The position numbers and the translations under genes were made by a program. Below are positions 1 through 6,168 of a stretch of DNA of 6,168 nucleotides, piece after piece. The first letter of the stretch is position 1; each line of letters begins with the position of its first letter. Source of the DNA: Eubacterium sp. (GTDB taxonomy: Bacteria > Bacillota > Clostridia > Lachnospirales > Lachnospiraceae); assembly GCA_022776205.1 (NCBI GenBank), contig JALFIK010000100.1, positions 1 to 6,168 of the forward strand. The letters run 5' to 3'. The notes under the pieces were generated by a model, which was not told the DNA's origin, searched no databases, and saw only the letters and a list, made by a program, of their open reading frames with translations.

Positions 1-1304
1 TCCATTCCGCAAAATGCTCCCGGTGTATCAACGAAACAAATCACAGGACGTTGAAATTTCTCTGCCTGTTTCATAAGACGAAGGGCTTTCCGGTATCCTT
101 CCGGTTTTGGCATTCCAAAATTTCTTTTTACATTTTCCTGGGTATTTTTCCCTTTCATCTGGGCGATCACTGTGACCGGCACACCGTGAAATCTTGCAAT
201 TCCCCCGCAGATTGCCATGTCATCACCAAAATTTCTGTCTCCGTGGAATTCCACAAACTCTTCAAATAATCCCTGAATATAATCTTCACCAACAGGTCTT
301 TCCATCTGTCTTGACAAAAGGACTCTCTCCCACGGGGTCTTTCCCTCGAATCGTTCTTTTTGCTCCGGTGTCAGCTTCCGTTTTCCTGAAACAGAAAATT
401 CCTCTCCTGGTTTCTCTGCCGGAATCTCTTCCCGCTTTTTTTCTTCTGTACGGGAATGGAGGGTAAGAATCTGGGATAACAGGGAACGCATTTCTTTTCT
501 TTCCACAATCCTGTCAACAAAACCGTGCTCTAATAAAAACTCAGAACGCTGAAATCCTTTTGGAAGTTTTTTATGAATTGTCTGCTCGATGACACGGGGA
601 CCTGCAAAACCAATCAGGGCTTTTGGCTCGGCAAGAATAATATCCCCTAACATGGCAAAACTTGCTGTCACACCGCCCGTTGTCGGGTCGGTAAGGACAC
701 AAATATACAAAAGTCCCGCATCACTGTGGCGTTTTAATGCAGCGGATGTTTTGGCCATCTGCATTAAGGATGTCATTCCCTCCTGCATTCTGGCACCTCC
801 GGAACAGGTAAAAATAACGACCGGAAGTTTTTCGCGGGTTGCCCGTTCCACACCTCTGGCAATTTTTTCACCGACAACCTCTCCCATGCTCGCCATGAGA
901 AATCTGCCGTCCATCACCATTAAGACCACATCGTTTCCGCCGATTTTTGCCTTTCCGGTGATCACAGCTTCGTCAAGGCCTGTCTTTTCCTGTAAAGATT
1001 TGATCCGATCCGGATAACCGACCACACGAAGTGGATTGTCTGTCAAAAGCCCCCGGTCCCACTCTTCGAAAGAATCGGGATCTGCTACATTTTTTATTCT
1101 TTTCCAGGCCGGCATCCTGAAATATCCGCCACATTTTGGACAGATATATAAATTATTTTTATAATCTTCTGTGAAAATTCCTTTTCCACATTTATTACAC
1201 CGCTTTAAAAGCCCCTCCGGAACTTCCGGCCTGATTTCGTTGGGATTTTCCTTTATTTTTTGTTTTGTGACGGGTGTTTTTTTAAAAATGCTGTCCAGTT
1301 TCAC
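1..1304 (-). CDS. accDA: Fused acetyl-CoA carboxylase carboxyltransferase, beta (AccD) plus alpha (AccA), 3' end outside window
   Basis: This protein transfers the carboxyl group from carboxybiotin on AccB to acetyl-CoA, giving malonyl-CoA in the cytoplasm. I translated the frame by hand: it stays open for 434 codons and leaves the window without a stop. Residues 1 to about 283 are AccD-like. A four-cysteine zinc ribbon (C36, C39, C55, C58; CNKC and CPKCGGYFRMPAW) is followed by SGGARMQEG near residue 170, TTGGVTASFAMLGD near 207 and GPRVIEQT from 235. Residues about 284-310 form a charged Glu/Lys/Pro-rich linker. From about 311 the sequence is AccA-like: TPWERVLLSRQMERP, GMPKPEGYRKALRLMKQAEKF (from 397) and FVDTPGAFCGM (424-434). 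Roughly the last half of the alpha part lies beyond the left edge. Separate AccD and AccA chains are the commoner form, so this is a true in-frame fusion. The start is GTG, overlapping the accC stop by four bases, with no in-frame ATG until about residue 62, past the zinc ribbon. Confidence 0.95.
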   Translation of the reverse strand, partial: MKLDSIFKKTPVTKQKIKENPNEIRPEVPEGLLKRCNKCGKGIFTEDYKNNLYICPKCGGYFRMPAWKRIKNVADPDSFEEWDRGLLTDNPLRVVGYPDRIKSLQEKTGLDEAVITGKAKIGGNDVVLMVMDGRFLMASMGEVVGEKIARGVERATREKLPVVIFTCSGGARMQEGMTSLMQMAKTSAALKRHSDAGLLYICVLTDPTTGGVTASFAMLGDIILAEPKALIGFAGPRVIEQTIHKKLPKGFQRSEFLLEHGFVDRIVERKEMRSLLSQILTLHSRTEEKKREEIPAEKPGEEFSVSGKRKLTPEQKERFEGKTPWERVLLSRQMERPVGEDYIQGLFEEFVEFHGDRNFGDDMAICGGIARFHGVPVTVIAQMKGKNTQENVKRNFGMPKPEGYRKALRLMKQAEKFQRPVICFVDTPGAFCGM

Positions 1305-2662
1305 TGCTTATTCTCTCCCATCTCTTCTAATACTTTTTCAAGATATTCAATCGTAAAATTGCCTTTCTGATAATCCGGGCGCTCCATGATCTCATACAAA
1401 AAGTCAATGTTTGTCTGAATTCCTTCGATGATGACTTCTCCGAGAGCCCGGTGCATTTTCTCAATGGCTTCCTTCCGGGAAGCCGCAAAGACAATCAGTT
1501 TGGCAATCATGGAATCGTAATAAGGAGACACCTCGCAACCACTATAGATCGCGCTGTCAATGCGGACCCCCTTCCCTCCCGGCAGATACATATCCTGTAT
1601 TTTTCCGGGACAGGGCCTGAAATTTTCTGACGGATTTTCTGCATTGATCCTGCACTCAATGGCATGACCGCTTATCCGGATATCTTCCTGTTTCCACTTA
1701 AGTTTTTCTCCGTCTGCAATACGTATCTGCGCTTTAATGAGGTCAATTCCTGTCACCCACTCCGTCACCGGATGTTCCACCTGGATTCGTGTATTCATTT
1801 CCATAAAATAAAAGTTTTTCTCTTTATCCAGTAAAAATTCAATGGTTCCTGCATTTTTATATCCAGCGGCCTTTGCCGCAAGCACCGCTGCTTTTCCCAT
1901 CTTTTCCCGGAGTTCTTCATCCACCGCTGCCGAAGGGGATTCCTCGATCACTTTCTGGTGATTTCTCTGCACAGAACAGTCTCTTTCTCCAAGGTGAACC
2001 ACATTTCCATAATGATCTGCCAGAATCTGAAATTCAATATGACGCGGGTTTTCCACAAAATGTTCCAGATACATATTTTCATCGGAAAAAGCCTGAAGCG
2101 ATTCTTTCTGGGCAACCAGAAAAGCCTGTTCAAATTCTTCCTCGGTACAGGCGACACGCATTCCCTTCCCGCCACCACCGGATACGGCCTTTACGATAAC
2201 CGGAAAACCGATTTCTTTGGCAATCTCCAGTGCTTCCTTTGCATCGGTAAGCGGCTTTTCGCAGCCCTCAATGACGGGAACACCGGCATCAATCATTGTC
2301 TGTCTTGCCATGGCTTTATTTCCCAGCCGTGCAATACTATCGGAATCCGGTCCGATAAAGGTGATATGACAGGTCTCACACAGTTTTGCGAAACGGCTGT
2401 TTTCCGATAAAAATCCAAATCCCGGATGGATGGCATCCGCTCCGGTGATCATCGTTGCACTGATGATTTGTTCCATATTCAGGTAGCTGTCCTTTGCCGC
2501 TGCAGGTCCGATACAGACCGCCTCATCGGCAAGCTTTGTGTGAAGTGCTTCCCGGTCTGCTTCGGAATACACTGCAACGGTTAAAATTCCCATTTCCCTG
2601 CATGCCCGAATAATGCGAATGGCAATTTCTCCCCGATTTGCAATTAAAACTTTCCGAATCAT
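1301..2662 (-). CDS. accC: Acetyl-CoA carboxylase, biotin carboxylase subunit AccC
   Basis: This ATP-grasp enzyme carboxylates the biotin on AccB using ATP and bicarbonate, the first half-reaction of acetyl-CoA carboxylase. The 453 residues match the usual length (about 450). The N-terminal biotin carboxylase domain opens with MIRKVLIANRGEIAIRIIRA. The glycine-rich ATP loop SGGGGKGMR is at 161-169. Residues corresponding to the Escherichia coli catalytic set are present: K116, K158, H208, H235 (in QRNHQKVIEE), E275, E288, N290, R292 and E296 (in MEMNTRIQVEHPVTE), and R338. The C-terminal domain ends near residue 445. The start is ATG, with AAAGGAG five bases upstream. It follows fabZ after 16 bases, and its TGA stop overlaps the GTG start of accDA. 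Nothing is missing or out of place. Pyruvate carboxylase is excluded by the length and the absence of a carboxyltransferase domain; another acyl-CoA carboxylase is unlikely given the neighbours. Confidence 0.97.
   Translation of the reverse strand: MIRKVLIANRGEIAIRIIRACREMGILTVAVYSEADREALHTKLADEAVCIGPAAAKDSYLNMEQIISATMITGADAIHPGFGFLSENSRFAKLCETCHITFIGPDSDSIARLGNKAMARQTMIDAGVPVIEGCEKPLTDAKEALEIAKEIGFPVIVKAVSGGGGKGMRVACTEEEFEQAFLVAQKESLQAFSDENMYLEHFVENPRHIEFQILADHYGNVVHLGERDCSVQRNHQKVIEESPSAAVDEELREKMGKAAVLAAKAAGYKNAGTIEFLLDKEKNFYFMEMNTRIQVEHPVTEWVTGIDLIKAQIRIADGEKLKWKQEDIRISGHAIECRINAENPSENFRPCPGKIQDMYLPGGKGVRIDSAIYSGCEVSPYYDSMIAKLIVFAASRKEAIEKMHRALGEVIIEGIQTNIDFLYEIMERPDYQKGNFTIEYLEKVLEEMGENKQ
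1302..1319 (-). promoter_or_regulatory. accC/accDA junction: GTG start overlapping TGA stop, with weak ribosome site
   Basis: The minus strand reads CAGTGAAACTG: the accC stop TGA (1301-1303) and the accDA start GTG (1302-1304) share bases in a GTGA overlap. A GGGAG-type ribosome site lies inside the last accC codons, about ten bases upstream of the GTG (eight if counted as GGGAGAG). This arrangement suggests that ribosomes finishing accC restart on accDA, which would couple the amounts of the two subunits. The coupling is inferred from the layout. Confidence 0.7.
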
Positions 2663-2678
2663 TTTTTCTCCTTTTTCC

Positions 2679-3104
2679 TTAACCTACCATGAAAGTAAGC
2701 TCTGCTTTAACAACCACTTTTCCGTCCACAGAGGCGGTCGCTTCCCCAATCCCCATCGGACCTTTTTTCTTAATGATTTTTGTTTCCAGTTTTAATTTAT
2801 CTCCCGGCACGATTTTCCCTTTAAACCGGCATTTATTAATTCCGCCGAAATATGCGGTTTTTCCCTTATTTTCCTCGAGAGATAAAATGGCCACGGCACC
2901 AACCTGGGCCAGTGCCTCCACAGTAAGAACTCCGGGCATAACCGGTTCCTGGGGAAAATGTCCCCGGAAAAAGTCCTCGTGGAAGGTCACACATTTATAG
3001 CCCGTCGCCCACTCTCCCGGAACAAAATCTTCAATATAATCCACCAGTAAAAAAGGGTGTCTGTGTGGAATAATCTGTTCAATTTCCTTAATTCCAAGTC
3101 TCAT
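2679..3104 (-). CDS. fabZ: 3-hydroxyacyl-ACP dehydratase FabZ
   Basis: FabZ removes water from 3-hydroxyacyl-ACP to give trans-2-enoyl-ACP in each elongation cycle. The 141 residues are the normal size for this single hot-dog-fold protein. The N-terminal IEQIIPHRHPFLLVD is the FabZ signature. The active-site stretch is GHFPQEPVMPGVLTVEALAQ, with the expected catalytic pair His49 and Glu63. The central helix and C-terminal strands (YFGGINKCRFKGKIVPGDKL) follow in the usual order. A FabA assignment is unlikely because FabA is longer (about 170 residues) and carries Asp rather than Glu at the second catalytic position. Whether this protein also isomerises the double bond, as enterococcal FabN does, cannot be read from the sequence. 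The start ATG lies four bases after the accB stop, with AGGA seven bases upstream inside the end of accB, so translation is probably coupled. Confidence 0.96.
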   Translation of the reverse strand: MRLGIKEIEQIIPHRHPFLLVDYIEDFVPGEWATGYKCVTFHEDFFRGHFPQEPVMPGVLTVEALAQVGAVAILSLEENKGKTAYFGGINKCRFKGKIVPGDKLKLETKIIKKKGPMGIGEATASVDGKVVVKAELTFMVG

Positions 3105-3108
3105 TGTT

Positions 3109-3570
3109 TTATCCTATCCGAAATAACGGCTGACCGTATTCCACCGTTTCCTCATTGTCCACGAGAATCTCTGTCACCACACCGTCATATTCACTTTCAA
3201 TTTCATTCATTAACTTCATTGCTTCCACAATACCAAGGGTCTGCCCTTTTTTCACAGTGTCACCCACTTTGACAAACGGTTCGGCATCTTCCGCAGGTGC
3301 ACAGTAAAACGTGCCCACCAGCGGGGATTTTACAAGTTTCCCGGGTTTTTCTTCCACCGGTTCTTCCTTCTTTATTGCTTCTTCCTGCACCGGATTTTCT
3401 ACACCGGCGGCTTCTTTTAAAACAACAGCGGAAGGCGGGATCACTACTTTTTCTTCCGTCGGCTGGGGACAGCTCATGGCAATGCGGATATTGCCTTCGG
3501 TGTATTCAAAATTTGTAAGTCCTGCTTTTGAAACTTCTCTTACTAATTCTAAAATCTGCTGATAATCCAT
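3109..3570 (-). CDS. accB: Biotin carboxyl carrier protein of acetyl-CoA carboxylase (AccB/BCCP)
   Basis: This is the swinging-arm subunit: its biotinylated lysine shuttles carboxyl groups from AccC to AccDA. The 153 residues are the usual BCCP length. Residues 1 to about 33 form the N-terminal segment seen in bacterial BCCPs (MDYQQILELVREVSKAGLTN). Residues about 36-79 are a Pro/Glu/Val/Lys-rich flexible linker. From about residue 80 comes the biotinyl domain, beginning KSPLVGTFYCAPAEDAEPF. The biotin attachment motif is EAMKLMNEI with the target lysine at K119; the common form is EAMKMMN, so Leu replaces one Met, a frequent variant. The C-terminal DNEETVEYGQPLFRIG completes the fold. The start ATG is six bases after the fabF stop, and GAGGAG sits nine bases upstream of it, inside the last codons of fabF. 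A separate biotin ligase (BirA) is needed and is not in view. Confidence 0.96.
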   Translation of the reverse strand: MDYQQILELVREVSKAGLTNFEYTEGNIRIAMSCPQPTEEKVVIPPSAVVLKEAAGVENPVQEEAIKKEEPVEEKPGKLVKSPLVGTFYCAPAEDAEPFVKVGDTVKKGQTLGIVEAMKLMNEIESEYDGVVTEILVDNEETVEYGQPLFRIG

Positions 3571-3576
3571 TTTCTT

Positions 3577-4815
3577 CTACTCCTCGTATTTCTTTAACAG
3601 AAGGGAGGCATTGTGCCCTCCAAAACCAAGGGAATTGCTGATGGCCACATCGACATTCTGCACCACCGGTCCGTCTAACACATAATCAAGGTCACAGCCC
3701 TCTCCCGGCTCTTTGGTTCCGACAGTCGGATGAATGTATCCTTCTTCGATTGCCTTCACACAGACAATGAATTCCACCGCACCGGCTGCACCGAGCAAAT
3801 GGCCGACCATAGATTTTGTGGAACTCATTTTCACTTTTTTTGCAGCTTCCCCAAAAGCAACATGCACCGCTCTTGTTTCAAAAAGGTCATTATGATGCGT
3901 TCCTGTTCCGTGGGCGTTGATATAATCTACTTCTTCCGGCTTAATGCCTGCTTCTTCCATGGCAAGAGTCATTGCTTTTGCCGCACCGCTGCCATCTTCT
4001 GCAGGAGAGGTGATATGGAAGGCATCACAGGTAGAGCCATATCCGGCAAGTTCCGCATAAATTTTCGCTCCACGTTTTCTGGCATGCCCAAGTTCCTCTA
4101 ACACAACCACACCGGCTCCTTCCCCCATGACAAAGCCTGCCCTGTCCTTATCAAAAGGAAGGGATGCATGCATGGGATCTTCTGCTTCGGTAAGGGCAGT
4201 CAGATTGGTAAATCCGGCAACGGCAATCGGTGTGATACTACTCTCTGTTCCACCGGCAAGGATCACATCGGCATCTCCATACTGGATTGCACGCAGGGCA
4301 TCTCCGATTGAATTACTTCCTGTTGCACATGCAGTAACCACATTCGTACATTTTCCCTTGCATCCAAGATCAATTGCCACATTTCCTGCAGCCATATTGG
4401 AAATCATTAAGGGAATCAGCATCGGGCTTACCCTCTTTGGCCCTTTCGTAAGAATCTTTTCATGTTCTTTTTCCATGCTTCCAAGTCCCCCGATTCCTGA
4501 ACCGATGATTACACCAACACGGTACGGATCTTCTTTTTCCATATCAAGACCCGCATCTGCAAAGGCCTCCCTCGATGCTGCTACCGCATACTGGGAAAAC
4601 GTTTCCATTCTTCTTGCTGCCTTGGCATCGAGAACCTCCTTTGCAACGAATCCTTTCACTTCTGCTGCAATTTTTACTTTATAATCTTTTGTATCAAATT
4701 TCGTAATCGGGCCGATTCCCACCTTTTCTTCTTTAATGCCCTGCCAGAATTCCTCTACGTTATTTCCGATGGGAGTGATGGCTCCCATTCCGGTAATCAC
4801 TACTCTTCTTTTCAT
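3577..4815 (-). CDS. fabF: 3-oxoacyl-ACP synthase II (KAS II, FabF)
   Basis: FabF extends acyl-ACP by two carbons through decarboxylative condensation with malonyl-ACP. I place the start at the ATG at 4815 (412 residues, MKRRVVITGMG). An ATG nine bases further upstream at 4824 is possible, but the GGAAAGG ribosome site abuts it directly and is nine bases from the chosen ATG. With the chosen start, the catalytic residues are Cys163 (VVTACATGSNS), His302 (NAHGTGT) and His339 (KSMVGHLLGAAGA), very close to the E. coli numbering of 163, 303 and 340. Lys334 of the KSMVGH motif is also present. The flexible gate near the C-terminus reads NSLGFGGHN, keeping the Phe of the GFGG gate, with Leu where NSFGFGG is usual. 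Length is standard and both thiolase-fold halves are intact. FabB is not excluded by motif alone, but FabF is the expected member in Firmicutes and fits the gene order. Confidence 0.96.
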   Translation of the reverse strand: MKRRVVITGMGAITPIGNNVEEFWQGIKEEKVGIGPITKFDTKDYKVKIAAEVKGFVAKEVLDAKAARRMETFSQYAVAASREAFADAGLDMEKEDPYRVGVIIGSGIGGLGSMEKEHEKILTKGPKRVSPMLIPLMISNMAAGNVAIDLGCKGKCTNVVTACATGSNSIGDALRAIQYGDADVILAGGTESSITPIAVAGFTNLTALTEAEDPMHASLPFDKDRAGFVMGEGAGVVVLEELGHARKRGAKIYAELAGYGSTCDAFHITSPAEDGSGAAKAMTLAMEEAGIKPEEVDYINAHGTGTHHNDLFETRAVHVAFGEAAKKVKMSSTKSMVGHLLGAAGAVEFIVCVKAIEEGYIHPTVGTKEPGEGCDLDYVLDGPVVQNVDVAISNSLGFGGHNASLLLKKYEE

Positions 4816-4824
4816 TCTATCCAT

Positions 4825-4831
4825 CCTTTCC
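4825..4831 (-). promoter_or_regulatory. fabF ribosome binding site (decides the start)
   Basis: On the minus strand the sequence reads GGAAAGG followed by ATGGATAGA and then ATG. The purine-rich site directly touches the first ATG (4822-4824), which is too close for normal initiation. It is nine bases from the second ATG (4813-4815), which is normal spacing. This favours the shorter protein, which also begins like other FabF proteins. Confidence 0.65.
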
Positions 4832-4848
4832 GGCTCGACTGCCGCCTG

Positions 4849-5589
4849 CTACATAACCATCCCGCCATCTACGATAAGTACCTGACCGGTTATATAAGAT
4901 GCTTTGTCACTGGCCAGGAATACCGCTGCACCGGCAATATCCTCCGGAGTCGCGAAACGTCCCAGTGGAATCTGTTTTCTTGCATTTTCCCTGACATCTT
5001 CTGAAAGGGTCTCGGTCATCTTTGTCATAACAAATCCCGGAGCGATCGCATTGCAGGTAATATTTCTTGATGCAAGCTCCTTTGCCACAGATTTTGTAAG
5101 TCCGATGATTCCTGCCTTAGAAGCACAGTAATTGGCCTGACCGGCATTTCCGGCCACTCCGGAAACTGAACTGATATTTACAATTCTTCCGTAACGCTGT
5201 TTCATCATACGGCGGCTGGCAAAACGAATCATATGAAAGCACCCCTTTAAATTGGTGTCGATGACAGAGTCAAAGTCTTCTTCACTCATGGCCATCAGCA
5301 GGCCATCTCTGGTAATTCCTGCGTTATTTACAAGAATATCAATGCTTCCAAATGTCTTTCCCACATTTTTGATAAAAAGGTTACACTCATCAAAATCTGT
5401 CACATCTGCACGAAAAATCTCTGCTTTCCCTCCGGCCTGTTCAATCTCTGTTTTAACAGCCAGTGCCTTTTCTTCATTTCCGTGATAATGAGCGGCAATG
5501 GCTGCTCCTTCTTTTGCCAGTGCAAGAGCAACGGCTTTTCCGATTCCGCCGGATGCGCCGGTCACAATTGCTGTTTTACCTTCTAACAT
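4849..5589 (-). CDS. fabG: 3-oxoacyl-ACP reductase FabG
   Basis: FabG reduces 3-oxoacyl-ACP to (R)-3-hydroxyacyl-ACP with NADPH. It is a 246-residue classical short-chain dehydrogenase, the usual FabG length. The Rossmann cofactor loop TGASGGIG is at 10-17, the adenine-contacting ADV at 61-63 and NNAG at 88-91. The catalytic set is Asn113, Ser141 (NISSVSG), Tyr154 and Lys158 (YCASK). The PGF motif at 184-186 and the C-terminal ITGQVLIVDGGMVM, typical of tetrameric FabG, are present. Many SDRs look alike, but the position between fabD and fabF settles the role. Its ATG overlaps the end of fabD by seven bases (ATGTTAG), and a strong AAAGGAG lies eight bases upstream, within fabD. It is followed by the largest intergenic gap in the window, about 33 bases before fabF. 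Confidence 0.97.
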   Translation of the reverse strand: MLEGKTAIVTGASGGIGKAVALALAKEGAAIAAHYHGNEEKALAVKTEIEQAGGKAEIFRADVTDFDECNLFIKNVGKTFGSIDILVNNAGITRDGLLMAMSEEDFDSVIDTNLKGCFHMIRFASRRMMKQRYGRIVNISSVSGVAGNAGQANYCASKAGIIGLTKSVAKELASRNITCNAIAPGFVMTKMTETLSEDVRENARKQIPLGRFATPEDIAGAAVFLASDKASYITGQVLIVDGGMVM

Positions 5590-6168
5590 TCCACAATCTC
5601 CTTTATGGCTTGTATTGTTTTATCCATCTCTTCCATCGTTCCAATTCGGAACATCTTTACTGTTTTGTCAATCTTTCTCATGAAGCCGCTCAGTGTTTTT
5701 CCCGGGCCGATTTCCACAAAAATATCGACACCCTCTGCAATCATGGTACGGACACTCTGTTCCCACATGACAGAAGAAGACACCTGTTTTCGCAACAATT
5801 CTCTGGTATTTTCCGTATCTTCTACAATACTTGCATTCACATTTGTCACATAGGGTATTTCCAGATCATTGAAAGTCACTTTCTTAAGTTCCTCATAAAG
5901 CGCATCTCCCGCTTCTTTTAAATAAGGGGAATGAAACGGTCCGCTCACATTGAGAGGAAGGACTCTTTTTGCACCCGCTTCTTTTAATACAGGGGCAGCT
6001 CCTTCCACTGCTTCCTTCATTCCTGTGATCACAACCTGACCCGGACAGTTATAATTGGCAACAAAAACTCCCTCCAGAGGATCCACACATTTTTCCACTT
6101 CCTCACCGGAAAGTCCTAAGACCGCTGCCATACCGCCTTTATTGTCAGGAACGGCTCTGTGCATCAGG
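5583..6168 (-). CDS. fabD: Malonyl-CoA:ACP transacylase FabD, 5' end outside window
   Basis: FabD moves malonyl from CoA to the phosphopantetheine of ACP, supplying the extender unit for FabF. Only the last 195 codons are here; the frame continues past the right edge, and the first visible methionine (6162-6164) is internal. FabD is usually about 310 residues, so roughly 115 are missing, including the N-terminal GQGSQ region and the catalytic-serine GHSLGE motif. The visible part shows VPDNKGGMAAVLGL, ANYNCPGQVVITG, the active-site histidine in VSGPFHSPYL (His codon at 5931-5933), VTNVNA, QVSSSVMWEQSV and the late IGPGKTLSGF. These come in the normal FabD order through to the C-terminus. The stop TAG overlaps the fabG start by seven bases. 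A polyketide-type acyltransferase domain would look similar, but the stand-alone C-terminus and the fab neighbours argue against that. Confidence 0.95.
   Translation of the reverse strand, partial: LMHRAVPDNKGGMAAVLGLSGEEVEKCVDPLEGVFVANYNCPGQVVITGMKEAVEGAAPVLKEAGAKRVLPLNVSGPFHSPYLKEAGDALYEELKKVTFNDLEIPYVTNVNASIVEDTENTRELLRKQVSSSVMWEQSVRTMIAEGVDIFVEIGPGKTLSGFMRKIDKTVKMFRIGTMEEMDKTIQAIKEIVEC
5598..5604 (-). promoter_or_regulatory. fabG ribosome binding site inside fabD
   Basis: The minus strand reads AAAGGAG followed by eight bases and then the fabG ATG (5587-5589). The site lies inside the last codons of fabD, so fabG translation is initiated from within the preceding gene. It is one of the strongest Shine-Dalgarno matches in the window and fixes the fabG start. 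Confidence 0.8.

Noticed and set aside
589..1017. Plus-strand open frame of 142 codons opposite the AccD part of accDA
   Set aside because: The opposite strand encodes conserved AccD motifs here (GGARMQEG, TTGGVTAS, GPRV). The plus-strand translation shows nothing recognisable.
1948..2178. Minus-strand frame of 76 codons inside accC
   Set aside because: It is in another frame within the conserved catalytic region of accC, whose own frame is uninterrupted. It is a chance out-of-frame reading.
4127..4684. Plus-strand open frame of 185 codons opposite fabF
   Set aside because: It lies wholly antisense to an intact, motif-complete fabF, has a low-complexity Ser/Pro/Ala-rich translation with no recognisable domain, and no convincing ribosome site. 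It is a shadow of fabF codon usage.
4831..4844. Small inverted repeat CGGC-6-GCCG between fabG and fabF
   Set aside because: The stem has only four base pairs, with no following T run on the transcribed strand, so it is not a terminator. It abuts the fabF ribosome site but is too weak to claim a regulatory role.
5463..5921. Plus-strand open frame of 152 codons across the fabG/fabD junction
   Set aside because: It runs opposite two well-supported overlapping genes. Its Phe/Leu/His-rich translation is what reverse reading of Lys/Glu-rich codons produces.
6162..6164. ATG as a possible start of fabD
   Set aside because: The frame stays open to the window edge upstream of this codon, and the residues from here match the middle of FabD. 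The true start lies outside the window.

Overview
The whole window is one tightly packed stretch of a type II (dissociated) fatty acid biosynthesis operon, read entirely on the minus strand. In transcription order, from the right edge to the left, it holds fabD (5' end missing), fabG, fabF, accB, fabZ, accC, and a fused accD-accA gene that runs off the left edge. I see no RNA genes, mobile elements, CRISPR arrays, promoters or terminators. The largest gap between genes is about 33 bases (fabG-fabF); the other junctions overlap or are 4 to 16 bases apart. No gene-free stretch is longer than 300 bases.

The protein motifs, purine-rich Shine-Dalgarno sequences and moderate GC content suggest a Firmicute of class Clostridia. 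The gene order (fabD-fabG-fabF-accB-fabZ-accC-accD-accA) is the one known from Streptococcus pneumoniae and many Clostridia. Two points lean towards Lachnospiraceae: the AccD-AccA fusion, which I recall from annotated members of that family, and the FabF sequence style. This placement is an inference and no species can be named.

The genes work together as follows. AccC (biotin carboxylase), AccB (biotin carrier) and AccDA (both carboxyltransferase halves) form acetyl-CoA carboxylase, which makes malonyl-CoA. FabD moves the malonyl group to acyl carrier protein. FabF condenses malonyl-ACP with the growing acyl-ACP, FabG reduces the 3-keto group and FabZ dehydrates the 3-hydroxy product. The enoyl reductase (FabK or FabI), FabH, ACP and a regulator are not in view. 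By analogy with the pneumococcal operon they probably lie upstream of fabD, beyond the right edge, as would the promoter.

The most notable feature is the single open frame joining AccD to AccA, with a GTG start overlapping the accC stop codon. Otherwise this is ordinary core metabolism, and I found no sign of an undescribed system.
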